Below, in pieces: positions 22,641-33,479 of a stretch of DNA of 64,000 nt. The DNA lies in the NCBI GenBank assembly GCA_009760855.2, contig WPIO01000245.1, positions 62,001 to 126,000 of the forward strand. The letters are read 5' to 3'. The translations under genes were made by a program, and so were the position numbers. Below the pieces are notes generated by a model. The model was not told the origin of the DNA. It saw only the letters and a list, made by a program, of their open reading frames with translations, and did not search any database. Each line of letters begins with the position of its first letter. The first letter of the stretch is position 1. The DNA comes from Cristatella mucedo. Lineage: Eukaryota > Bryozoa > Phylactolaemata > Cristatellidae.

Positions 22641-22919
22641 ACTGGAATGTACTAGCCATGTTTAAAGTGACAATTTCAGAGTTTGGCTAAAATCAAAGGT
22701 TATTCCCTTGCAGCTGGTTGTAAATAACCTCGGCGTTCTCATTGCGGACCAAGAAATGATATTTTGATAGCTACAGCTATGCTAAACAATTCTAGCTTTA
22801 CAAAAAATGTACTACCTAATCGTAGACAAATTTACAGGCTAAATTTTTGTACTCTATTCTACAGTGACATCTATAAGGACCAGTTTAATACCCGACATTG
22901 AGATCTATAGGCGTACAGC

Positions 22920-22970
22920 TCTGCGCTTTATCAAGTGCAATATTATTATTATAATTATTATTACAGTAAG
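22920..22970 (+). mobile_element. L2-A tail remnant
   Basis: Only the last bases of L2-A are present (GCGCTTTATCAAGTGCAAT), followed by a decayed (ATT)n. Confidence 0.65.
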
Positions 22971-23227
22971 AGTAATGGTTTTCAGCTTAAAACTGAAGTT
23001 TACCATCACCTTAGCAATTTCACCAGCAGTTAGAATAATTGAAAAAATCAATACCGTCAAGCTAATAATGAGGTATACCTTACGTTAAAGGACTGCTCTT
23101 TTGTTGCCTAATTTTCCGAATTAAATGTGTCCTAAAATACTGCTGTGCAGTACCATTGATGCTAATGCCAGACCTTAAGTACTGCATACAGATTTTGTCA
23201 CGAAAGCTACCCAGTTATTTTTATGGT

Positions 23228-24335
23228 TTAAACTCTCACTCCTGCCAATGTGATCGCCAAGTGCAATCTAGGCTTTCACCGTTATGTGAATGAAACTAAG
23301 TTGTACCATTGCTTCGATCTCTTCCGGCCCTAAGCACGTCAAATCCTCTCCTCTCCCTTTCTGCATTTATTGATAACATCCCCACGCAGAGGGCAGCCCA
23401 TTTCCTTGAATTGAAGATTGATAAAACCAACATAATAGTTATGGAAAAACTTAACGTGATTCAAAATTGGAAAGGTTAATTCTTAAAATTGATCCTGCCA
23501 CCATATCTCATGTCAAATCTCCACCAAATCTAAGTGTTATGGTACAAAGTGACCTTTAGCTAGACGACCGCAATCAAGTCTGCCTACTGCAAGCTATATA
23601 ACCTTACTAAATTTCTGGCTTGTTAAGACAGGAACGACTATCCGACTTGGTCCATGCATTTGTAACATCATGTCTTGACTTCTGTAAGTCACTGCATGCC
23701 GGTCTACCAGCATGTGCAATCAGGCTCTTACAAATAGTGCAACACTCTGCAGCTAGTCTAGTCTATCGAGAGCTTCGGAGTTGCGACATCACATCAGTTC
23801 TTGCTAATCCAAGCTGGTTACAAGTCAAGAAAAGCATCGAATTCAAGGTTTAGTCACTCCCTTTCAGGTCCCTTCATTCTTTAGGTCCAGCCTACCTATC
23901 GTATCCACCCCCTACCAAGCCAAGCATCGCACCACCAGCTTTTCGGAATAGAGTGTTTACCTATACCTCGTGCAAAATCCTAATCGTTTGGAGACATAAT
24001 TTTATTTCAAATTCAACCCATACTTGGAACTCACTCTTGACTTTCTTATCGATATTCCCTGACTTGACCACTTTTAAAATGAAATTATTAACGCACCGAT
24101 TCATGGCAGCATGCTCTGGGTCCCTGTGATTCGTCATTTATGTGCATGTGCTTATGAGTGTTGACATCGTGTATGCTGCCGCCACTAACCCCCACTTGCA
24201 CGCTGACACTGCGCTTTTCATCTAATAATATTGTTATTCTTATTGAGTTTATTGAGCACGCTACTACTTATCATTCAGTTATGTTTCCCTAGCAGCAAAT
24301 GCAAAGCATATAGAAAGAGATTTAGTTCTCGCTAG
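23228..24335 (+). mobile_element. Old L2-A relic, YADD region to tail
   Basis: Collinear with L2-A from just before the catalytic box (here decayed, TTTCACCGTTATGTGAATG) through the C-terminal coding part and 3' UTR to AGAAAGAGATTTAGTTCTC. No intact frame longer than 77 codons. Confidence 0.8.
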
Positions 24336-24820
24336 AGCTGGAACTGAAAATGATCACAACGTACACCAGATTACGGGTCCGCATATTGTTATAGTCAAAA
24401 TGGCTATTAAAGTAGCTTTCCTCATGCACCCAGGCCTTATTAAACAGCACTCTTAGTCAGGGGCTAGCAAGTTGCCAATGCAAATTTCAAATCAGCTCTT
24501 CACGTTTCTAATTAACTGGCACTGATTTTAAGCCAAATTACCACCCAGTGCATTCATTCCGAATCCATAGTTCAGAGTATTTTCGATAAGCTACGTATCA
24601 GTCACAAACATGAAGAAAAGAGCATAGTGGACATTCCAGATGTCCACTGCTTAGAGCCCACAGTAACTGCCCACAGAAATAGTGGAAAGAGCAGTGTGTC
24701 TAAATCAGACGGATTAATAAAAAAATATGAGATCTACTATTCAGCTGATTCGTTATAGACTTAAAGATTTATGAAATTAATATTTTTTCTTATCAGAGTA
24801 TACTAACATTACCAGTATTA
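24336..24820. other. Unannotated sequence
   Basis: AT-rich; nothing recognised. AGTATTA at 24814-24820 may be the left target duplication of the following L2-A. Confidence 0.4.
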
Positions 24821-26340
24821 ATAATAATAATTAAAATAGTGTACTTGATAAAGTGCCCTCAGAGAACTTAATCTCTTTCTAGGCGTTTTACAATTGCTGC
24901 AAAGGGAAATGCAATTGAATGGTAAGTAAAATCATGCTTGATACACACAAAAAATGAATAACGTGGTTAGGGGTGACATGCACAGGGTCAGCATGCAGAT
25001 GTGGTTAGTGGCAGCATGCACTGTGTCAGCATGCATAAGCACATCAAGGACGAATCACAGGGACCCACTAAATGCTGTCCTAAATAGGTGTGTTTTTAGG
25101 TTCCTTTTAAATGTGGTTAGGTCAGGGGATGTTCTGACGCAGGTCGGGAGGCAGTTCCAGGCTTTGGGAGCATACGAACTAAATGCATGGTCTCCAAATG
25201 ATTAAAGATTTGTACGAGGTATTTGTCGACTGTTGGATTCCGAAAAGTGGGTGGTACGATGCTTGGCCTGATGGGGAGTATATCTGAGAGGTAGGCTGGA
25301 GCCATAAAATGAAGGGACCTAAAAGTGAGTGACAAAACCTTGAAGTCAATCCGTTGCTTGACTAGTAGCCAGTGCAGGTCGGCGAGAAGTGGAGCAATGT
25401 GGCAACTGCGACGCTCACGACAGACAAGCCTAGCTGCAGAGTTTTGCACCAGCTGCAATCGCCTGATTGCACATGCTGGTAGGCCAGTAAGCAGTGAGTT
25501 GCAGAAGTCGAGACGAGATGTCACGAATGCAGGGACCAACTTAGACGTGATACCGTTATCTAAACAAGCCCGAATTTTAGCAATGTTATGAAGCTGAAAA
25601 TAGGCAGATTTGACTGTGGAGCTGATATGGTCGTCTAACGAGAGGTCGCTTTGGAATATGACACCTTGATTTCGAGCTGATTCAACAGGAGATATGCTGG
25701 CAGAGCCAATTTTGAGCGTCAGCCTTTCCAATATCTGAATCACACTGCGTTTGCCCATAACTAGTAAGTTAGTTTCGTCATCGTTTAGTTTTAGAAAATT
25801 TGCTGCCATCCATGTGCAGATATCATCAATGCATGCAGCAAGTGAGTTGAGAGAATTTGAGGTGCTCGAAGGCTGGGAGGGATCAAAGCAAAGGTACGAC
25901 CGAGTGTCGTCCGCATAGAAATGAAAGCCTAGATTGTGCTTGGCAATCACATCGGCGAGAGGGAGAGTATAAACCGTGAAAAGAACCGGAGCTAGCACGG
26001 AGCCCTGAGGCACTCCATATTTCAGAGGTACTTCAGATGATCTTTGTCCATTCACGTCAACACTCTGGAGTCTCTCACTGAGATAGGACCTGAACCACTG
26101 CAGAGCAGTGCCAGTGATGCCCAGGCGAGATGAGAGGCGCTCTAGAAGAACTTTGTGATCGATGGCGTCAAAAGCTGCCGAAAGATCGAGCAAAACAAGC
26201 AGTGACACTCTACCCACGTCTGCATTCCTAAGTAGGTCGTTGTATACCCTAAGCTATGCCGACTCTGTAGAGTGATTAGCTCTAAAGCCGGACTGGAACT
26301 TACTAGCAAGGTGTGAGGTTTCGATATATGAGTTTAGTAT
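24821..26340 (-). mobile_element. Best-preserved L2-A copy, 5'-truncated
   Basis: Complete 3' end ((AAT)n, reversed stem-loop, 3' UTR with two 21-nt motif copies at 24977-24997 and 25015-25035) and 1.1 kb of near-continuous coding sequence. The 5' end is truncated upstream of the RT palm. AGTATTA occurs at both borders (24814-24820, 26336-26342), a plausible 7-bp target duplication, although the left one merges with the AT-rich tail. Confidence 0.93.
25117..26217 (-). pseudogene. L2-A reverse transcriptase, palm to C-terminus (366 codons)
   Basis: The longest intact stretch of L2-A ORF2. Motif A is LLDLSAAFDAID (residues 9-20), motif B is GVPQGSVL (68-75), and motif C is the catalytic FYADD (100-104). 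The thumb-like region has NFLKLNDDETNLLV, followed by the L2-type C-terminal domain (SRLDFCNSLLTGLP, RRLQLVQNSAARLV, LHWLLVKQRIDFKVL). The protein would copy element RNA at nicked target DNA. Endonuclease and RT finger parts are absent by truncation, and the frame shifts shortly before the C-terminus (near 25240-25270) relative to other copies, so it cannot be active. The same-family copies at 3.0 and 57.9 kb confirm the reading. Confidence 0.9.
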
Positions 26341-26342
26341 TA

Positions 26343-27170
26343 TTCTTAGACTGGCGATCCCATGCGAACAAAAATGGCTTTCGCTTCGGCTTTTAGCCGT
26401 GGCTCAGTTGCATGAGAACTCCATAATAGTCAGCTTTTATTAGGATTCATAGCGATAAACCTGGAAGCATCGCACTGTAATTAATCTATCTCAGTCCTAA
26501 AGTTCACAAACTGACATTAGCTAAGAGTTGAATAGTCTGAAGATTTTTGCAAGCCTGTTATTGCTTAACAACCCCAGCAGCTTTCTCCACGTACTGGGAA
26601 TCTAAGAGACTAAATCATGCGACAAAAAAGCTGCAATCATTGCCTTAGTCAAGAAGACGGTCGTGGCAGCCGCTACCATGGCAGTAAGAACTAGAGGGAA
26701 AGGGGCTTAGTAAGATCGACTGAAAATGACTTGCCAGCCTCATTACACACTTAATTATATCACCTCCCACCGATTTGATTGCAATGAAGATGAAGTGAAA
26801 CGTTATTTGATGCAAGCAGCCTACGCTCAATCTGATTTGCTCGTCCCTTTGGGCAGTCGAAGGTTAAAACATGAGCACCTGGAGAATATTCGGCCCTTCA
26901 TTTTCTCGAGAGAATTGCTTACCTGTGCATGAATAAGTGAGCGTTATTAGCCCGGTTATTACGGATGAATGAGTGTATCCTTTACTTGTGTCGGAGTGCT
27001 TTTGCAAGCCTGATTGTCGTGTCTCGTTGCACTTAAGCCCTGTAAACCTATCCAGGATTGGCTAGCTATTAGTTGTTTAAAAGCATCGATTTAAAAATTA
27101 CATGATTTTTTAGGACCCTTTAAGAACTTAAACTCCTGACGGGTGCTGTAAACATGATGTAATAAAATCA
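26343..27170. other. Unannotated sequence
   Basis: A 68-codon plus-strand open frame (26726-26932) has ordinary amino-acid composition but no recognisable domain and no clear splice sites. Otherwise nothing seen. Confidence 0.35.
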
Positions 27171-27297
27171 GTACTATGATGTAATGTAATGTAATGTATC
27201 TCCGTCTGTAACTCCACAAAGTCATAAAGACCATGTGGGTGTTAAGCGGGAGAGTTTTGTATATCGCACTCACAGCTTAAGTGGCTTTCGGATAAAA
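27171..27297 (-). mobile_element. L2-B 3'-end fragment
   Basis: Reversed L2-B tail (TGTAATGTAATGTAATGTAT), stem-loop and about 60 nt upstream, then truncated within the AAAGCC segment of the ORF end. Confidence 0.85.
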
Positions 27298-28082
27298 GAT
27301 ATGGACAGGCTGTTCAATTACTTACCACGTTAAATTGATCTGCAGTGAGCTAATAGAGATAAAATAGCACGGATTTAAAAAGACATTCACCAGTCTTGTA
27401 GGTTTTTCGAAAATCTCTCCACAAGGTAGGTCTATTATTTCCCAATAATGCATGGGCACAGGATATTAATTAGCTGTTCGCGAAGCGTACTTTTCGCTAA
27501 TTGTAATGCATTTCACCATGAAATATTTCATTGTAAATGTATTATGTTTTATGTTAATAATAGGTCTGTTTTTTATGAAAATATTATGTTAACCTGCATA
27601 AAAGCGTTTTAAATTCCTATAGGTTCAAGAAATGAACCTGAAGTACTAATTTTAAATGGTACAGTTTCAACTTCTAATTTGTTCAACCACAATCCATCGA
27701 CATCGAGTGATCAAGGCAAAAATGACGTGGTTACTGAAGGCACTGAAGTTAATTTATTTTATATCTCTATAAGTACATTATTATTACTATTAACAAATTG
27801 ATATTTCAGAATTTTACGCTAAACTTTTACTTTAATATTTCTTACCTTTAATTCAGCAAATTAATCTCAGGTGGAGGTTTCAAATTATACAGGGTATTCT
27901 TCAAATCAGACAAGAATAAAGTAATTTGTCTGGACCAATCAAGTTATAGCGAGCAGGTTTATTTAAGGCCTTAACAGTGACACATAAATCTAAAATATCA
28001 AAGTGTCAAGTCGAACATACAAAACAAGTAAATGTGAACTGCAATAGTGAAAGCACTTTGTTAATTTTACTTAGCATTTAAT
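27298..28082. other. Unannotated AT-rich sequence
   Basis: No gene, repeat family or strong signal recognised. Confidence 0.4.
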
Positions 28083-28708
28083 AATAATTATAATAATAAT
28101 ATTGCACTTGATAAAGCCCCCTCAGAGAACTTAATCTCTTTCTAGGCGCTTTACATTTGCTGCAAAGTGATACGCAATATAATAGTAAGTAAAATCATGC
28201 TTGAAAAACAAACAAAATGAATAATATGGTTAGGGGTGACATGCACAGTGTCAGCATGCCAATGTGGTTAGTGGCAGCATGCACAGTGTCAGCACGCATA
28301 ATCACTACAAGGACGAATCACAGGGACCCACTAAATGCTGTCCTAAATAGGTGTGTTTTTAAGTTTCTTTTAAATGTGGTCAGGTCAGGGGATGTTCTGA
28401 TGCAGGTCGGGAGGGAGTTCCAGGCTTTGGGAGCATACGAGCTAAATGCACGGTCTCCAGAGGATTTAAGGTTTGTACGAGGTATTTCTAGACTGTTGGA
28501 TTCCGAAAAGCGAGTGGTACGATGCTTGGCCTGATGGGGTAGTATATCTGAAAGATAGGCTGGAGCCATAGAATGAAGAGACCTAAAAGTGAGCGACAAA
28601 ACCTTGAAGTCAATCATTTGCTTGACTGGTAGCCAGTGCAGGTCGGCGAGAAGTGGAGTAATGTGGCAACTGCGACGCTCACGACAGACAAGCCTAGCTG
28701 CAGAGTTT
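28083..28708 (-). mobile_element. L2-A copy, 3'-complete
   Basis: (AAT)n, stem-loop, 3' UTR and an intact C-terminal frame of 99 codons (28318-28617, ending in 'TAFSGSL'). 5'-truncated at CTGCAGAGTTTT, which runs into a T-rich stretch. Confidence 0.93.
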
Positions 28709-29384
28709 TTTTTTATTATTCTTTATTTATTATTTTATATATTTTTATATTATTTTCAAATTGTATCATAGGTTAATGCAATTGGAACGGAAACAAACCG
28801 AATGTTATGATAACCTATTGGCTTCAAAAGACTAGGTTTCTTGGCTGAAAAGTGTGTGAGAAGGCAGAAGTAGTAGAACTATTTTGGGAGAGATCCACTT
28901 AGCCAAAAATGTATTTGGTGATTGCTGGGACAGCTGCCACGACGTCTCCATGCTTACTGGTATGTCAAATGAATATCCAACGATCGAGTAACAAAAATAT
29001 GGGCACTTGTTGAAATAATCAAATCAGCGCGGTCACAAAATTTTCACATATCTATGTTACACTCCCTCAGTTGCAACTACCTGTCGGGCTCGGCTAGGCA
29101 TAGAGCTGATAAGTGCTCAAAAACATATTCAGTTTTAATGCTCCAGGCTTTGGAAGTAAAAAAAAGCTCATAAATAGTCGTGATGTGGACTGCCAGCTGC
29201 AGTTACCGTGGCTCGACTTCATCCCACAATTCAAGCTAGATTGGATAACGGTCCGGAGACTAACTTGGCCATCTCACAACCCTGATGGTAGGGAAACTGA
29301 GTTCCGATAAACGTTTAGAAGAAATAACTACTTTGGCGTCGGTTTGCTAAGGGTTTGTGGGTCCTACGTTTTGGAAAGGGTATA
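28709..29384. other. Unannotated sequence
   Basis: Begins with an A+T-only stretch (28709-28760); no coding or repeat signal recognised beyond that. Confidence 0.4.
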
Positions 29385-29522
29385 AGTATAATTCATTTGT
29401 AAAGCACCCCAAGAGAACTAAATCTATATTCACGCGCTTCACATGTGCCTCAGGGCTCGAGCCCACGACTTCAGCCAGACCTTAGTCGGGGCCAGCACCT
29501 TAACCAATCGACCAACCGAGCT
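29385..29522 (-). mobile_element. SINE-B copy
   Basis: Reversed L2-A-like tail (CCAAGAGAACTAAATCTATA), B-box region GGGCTCGAGCCC, and head GGTTAAGGTGCTGGCC on the sense strand. Confidence 0.85.
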
Positions 29523-30094
29523 CAAGTAAATGTCCTAAGTCATGATGCCTGGTATGCTTTCAAGGCTTAGATGCCACAACTTCAGAAGCAACCCCAAAAG
29601 ATGACTTCTTCTCCTTCAAATTAAACCGTTGACTGCAGGAACTTGGATGAGTAGGCTCCATCGGGTCGCCGATGCAAAAAAAGCCTGCTTTTGCAGTTCG
29701 AACACAGCGTGAATTTTCTGTCGTCACCCTATACAACTTTATCTGAATAGCCAGTCAGTAGTCTAGTAGGTCCGAGTCCTAACCCGCTGTAGACGATTAA
29801 AAATGTCCTTCGCCGACAGAGGAGTGTGGATAGCACTTACTAAAGTACAAATGTTTATGCGAAAAAACTTTAGCTTACGCTATTGCATTATGGTAAAATG
29901 ACTATCGCCCATATTCAATTGAAACGACATCAAGAGTTTGATGCCGATGAGCAGACACATTTTGCTGCGTGTGCAATCAATATATCAAATAACTCGTAAA
30001 ACTATTTCATGGAAGTATCGTTTTATGTGTAGCTAGCCTCCAGTGGATACTTTAGCACCCTTTAAAGGGATTAAATAAAAATTGAGACGAATGG
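29523..30094. other. Unannotated sequence between two SINE-B copies
   Basis: No recognisable feature. Confidence 0.4.
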
Positions 30095-30250
30095 CTTTAT
30101 TATATATGATATGCAAGTCATTTTGTATAGAGACCCAAGAGAATATAGTCTCTAGTCAGGTGCTTCACACACGCCTCGGGGCTCGAGCCCACGACCTGAG
30201 CCAGACCTTGGTCGGGGCAAGCGCATTAACCACTGGACTAAACCAGCATG
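30095..30250 (-). mobile_element. SINE-B copy
   Basis: Same orientation and structure as the copy 700 bp to its left. Head sense strand reads CTGGTTTAGTCCAGTGGTTA, an A-box-like start; B box GGGCTCGAGCCC. Confidence 0.85.
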
Positions 30251-30459
30251 CAGGGGAACTCCTGAAGGAAAGCTGAATGCCACGTGTTGGCCGCTAAATC
30301 CAATATCTTGCATGGAATAAGTTAGCTTATAAAAATCATTTAAATATATTATATTTTATGGATTCATCACATGTGAGCACAGTGGGAAAAGACACTCGTG
30401 AAGTTTTCTACCTGAATAATTAGGCTTGAAATAATAAAAATCTAAGGGAACGCTACTGC

Positions 30460-30487
30460 ACTACTACTACTACTACTACTACTACTA
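30460..30487. repeat. (ACT)n microsatellite
   Basis: Nine tandem ACT units. Confidence 0.9.
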
Positions 30488-30677
30488 TACGATGAACAGT
30501 GTAAGCTTGGAAATAAAAATAGCTAAACTTTCATCAGGTCCTTATGTATTCCTTCTGTCGTCAAAAGCATCAAAAGATCAACATCTTTCACCTTCTATGG
30601 TGCTGAGCTCCCTTTTGCCTCGCCTCCGGAGATTAGCCGTCTTCAGGAGGCTGAAAAAGTCAAAGAGTGAGGTCTCT

Positions 30678-31000
30678 TTAATAATAATAATAATAATAAT
30701 AATGCACTTGATAAAGTGCCCTCAGAGAACGCAATCACTTTCTAGGTGCTTTACTTTTGCTGCAAAGGAAAAAGCGATTAAATGGTGATTAATATAATGC
30801 TTGATGAACAACATGAATAACATGGTTAGGGGTGACATGCCCAGGGTCAGCATGCAAGTTTGGTTAGTGCCAGCATGGACCATGTCAGCACGCATAAGCA
30901 CATGAAGGACGAATCACAGGACCAACTAAATGCTGTCCAAAATAGGTGTGTTTCTAAGTTACTTTTTAAATGTGGTCAAGTCAGGGGATGCTTGCACGTC
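30678..31000 (-). mobile_element. L2-A 3' end
   Basis: (AAT)n, reversed stem-loop, 3' UTR and the last coding bases (TGTGGTCAAGTCAGGGGATG), where a local duplication begins. Confidence 0.88.
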
Positions 31001-31140
31001 CTTAGAAAAATTGAGCAAGAGCTCACTAAGCTATAATGTACTTTCACGAAATTTGTAAGTGTGGTCAAGTCAGATGATGTTTGCACGTCTTTAGCAAAAC
31101 TAAGCAAGAGCGCACAAAGCTATATTGAAATTTTAAGAAA
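30970..31140. repeat. Tandem duplication, about 90 bp, spanning an L2-A 5' border
   Basis: GTGGTCAAGTCAGGGGATG...GCACGTCCTTAG...GAGCAAGAGC is repeated about 90 bp later as GTGGTCAAGTCAGATGATG...GCACGTCTTTAG...AAGCAAGAGC. The unit joins L2-A sequence to flanking DNA, so it arose after the L2-A insertion. Confidence 0.75.
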
Positions 31141-32615
31141 TTTAAAAGTTATCTTTTCATATCGAGGAGATACAATTCTGGCACCTGATAATAAAAGTTG
31201 CTTGTCACACCTTATTGATTTAGAGAAAGAAAGCAGTAGTTGGGTATTGTGGGTGCTACCAATGGGCTTTGAGTTTCGCCACATCATTAAGTTTTCATGG
31301 TGCGACTGGATGAATAGGCTGCATCCTGATATTGCTTGCTAGAGATAAATGTCTGTCTCCTGATGAAACAGACATGGTTTAAAATGAATAACTTTATAGG
31401 ACAGCAAATGAGGAACATTACAAAGTGCGCCGAATTTTTCAGAAGCTGGACACTTTAGGAATATCTCCTGGACTTAAAAGGGTAGCTGCAGTGGTTCATG
31501 GCCTTCCGACTAATTGAGGATTTAAACAATTTGAGGAAGTTTTTAAGCTTTAATTTAGAGAATGCCGAGATGTGATGTATAATGTTTCTTCAGTTGTCGA
31601 ATTATCGAGTTGAAGCATTCAAGCAGATCGTGGGGACGATCCACGAGAGGCCCGAAAGCCTTTGTACACATTAGGATTACTAGCATTTATAGGCATAATA
31701 GATTAAGAAGGTCGTTAACAAGAGCAATACAAAAAAATAATGAACAAGCACTATACTTGTTGGCTAACTCGAGAGATTGATTTACAGTCGGCTGCGTATC
31801 TAGAACACAGAATCATTTCAGAATCATTTTTAGCGGTTTATTTTATTCTGGCTAAAAAATATAGTAGAAGCCGAAGATTAATTTTTCTTCTCATCACAAG
31901 TTTCTAAAATTTACAAAGGAGAAGTTCGTTGACATGAAAGGTCTTTACTGTACAACTCTAAGCGACTAGAAAAAACTCCTACTACGGATACAATCATTCT
32001 GACAGCTTGGTATCAAAAGTGGTGAGCCTCCTTGTAGCATTTGTGAATAGCCTAGAAAGTATGTCGTTCAAATAATCACATTTAATACTTAGTAAATAGC
32101 ACCACTCTAGGTATTTAGTATGCAATGGTGTCTATTTTATTTTGACGTACATTTGGATGATCGGCCATAGCCTGAGTCTGCACTAAAGCTCTTTGGAGAT
32201 ATAGCGAATGCATCCAAATTAATTGGCAAAAGTGTGGTAAAAGGTAATGAGCAAACTAAAAACCAACATAGACCGGGATAGTTGATTTGAAATTTTGGTA
32301 GTACCTTTAGAAGTAGCACTTGAGCATTGGTTTAATCAACTAATTTATGGATTTTAATCATTATTGAATTCCAGTTCCCAAAGACACACTGTTATTCTAT
32401 ATTCATCGCTTAAGGCCTTAGACCATTGTTTATGGTCTCCTGCTAGAGCAAAGTTGCTGTTACTTATTTTAACAACGACAATACTAGTGTCTGCACTGTT
32501 TTTTGCCATGTTGAAAGAGCAATAGCTTTTTAGGCTTGGCTTTTTTGCCTAATAGTAATAAGCAGCTCACTGCCTGTAGACTAACTTCTCTTCTGAGTCA
32601 CAGTAGTTCCCTTAC
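31141..32615. other. Unannotated AT-rich sequence
   Basis: No repeat family or supported exon. It would be intron of the minus-strand gene if the neighbouring exon candidate is real. Confidence 0.35.
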
Positions 32616-32987
32616 GGAAGACAACACTGAGCCATGCTGGTTCTTGACGGAAGCGAGACACCTTGCCACGTGCCGCTCGTTCACCGTCTTGGGGCGCGTT
32701 GGATACTCTAGCTTTAAAATGTTAAGATACTCATCAATTGCAACCATTTCTCGGCGAATTTTGCTTTTCTCTATTGCCCATTTCCCAGCCGGCCCTGTTG
32801 CTGTTGCTTGGGTACACTTGGGTGCCAAAGCGGATCGATGGTTTACCTCTGCCACAGCATCGATGAATGCTACGTACCGCGGCATTTCGTCAATAAAGTA
32901 TGGAAGTTGGGCTGTATGGTAAAACTCACTTTTTTGTGCATTGAAGTCTTTGAGTAATATCCTAACATTTAATAAATCAATCCGGGA
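32616..32987 (-). CDS. Candidate internal exon, 124 codons, family not recognised
   Basis: On the minus strand the reading frame is bounded upstream by an in-frame TAG whose AG can serve as acceptor (...CGATTAG, then TCCCGG from 32987). Downstream is a donor GTAAGG (complement of 32610-32615), which cuts off the frame just before its TGA at 32598-32600. The interval is 372 nt, phase 0 at both ends. The encoded segment contains SEFYHTAQLPYFIDEMPRYV, FIDAVAEVNH, and a charged, helix-prone stretch SKIRREMVAIDEYLNILKLE followed by YPTRPKTVNERHVARCLASV. Composition is that of a soluble globular or coiled-coil protein, and the block is richer in G+C than its flanks. No signal peptide or membrane segment. 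The plus-strand frame over the same bases looks like its antisense shadow. I do not recognise the family. Confidence 0.5.
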
Positions 32988-33150
32988 CTAATCGATATTG
33001 TTGCATTTAGTGTAAGTTGTGGTTATGATATTTTGTCTGAGCGATTTTGAGATTTTAATGATTCAGCTATCGGGGAAAAATGACCTCGTTGCAAAAAATA
33101 ATAAATGCTGCGGCAACTAATACTTATGACGCGAGGGCTTGCATATTTAG

Positions 33151-33241
33151 GTGCTCACCAGCCTCTGGCAATAGTCATTCCTACGGTTATATCAGAATTT
33201 ATTGCTCTGGGTTCGGCATTACTCATAATGTACATTATAAG
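33151..33241 (+). CDS. Candidate exon encoding a transmembrane segment
   Basis: Acceptor CATATTTAG ends at 33150 and donor GTATGT starts at 33242. In the frame that uses two bases to finish an incoming codon (phase 1), the exon reads HQPLAIVIPTVISEF then IALGSALLIMYIIR: about 25 mostly hydrophobic residues ending in a basic residue, as expected for a single-pass membrane helix. It leaves in phase 2. A phase-1 intron just before a membrane exon is common in receptor genes. One Glu in the helix, the weak pyrimidine tract and the lack of neighbouring exons keep this tentative. Confidence 0.35.
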
Positions 33242-33479
33242 GTATGTACAGTAATTATTTGACTGCTCACAGCAACTTCTATCTAAGGTACACAGCAAAC
33301 ACTTTAGTAACCCTTAGAATAGGTCCGACTATCAAGATTAAATTCAGAACGGCTCAGCCTAGCTGTTCCCCTATTGTGTATCCAGCTTAGAAACACATCT
33401 CTACCGAAGAAATTTGAAAGTCAAAAAATAATAATTAAACATCAGGTCGTGGAAATTTAAGCTTGGAAACTTGTTTGAG

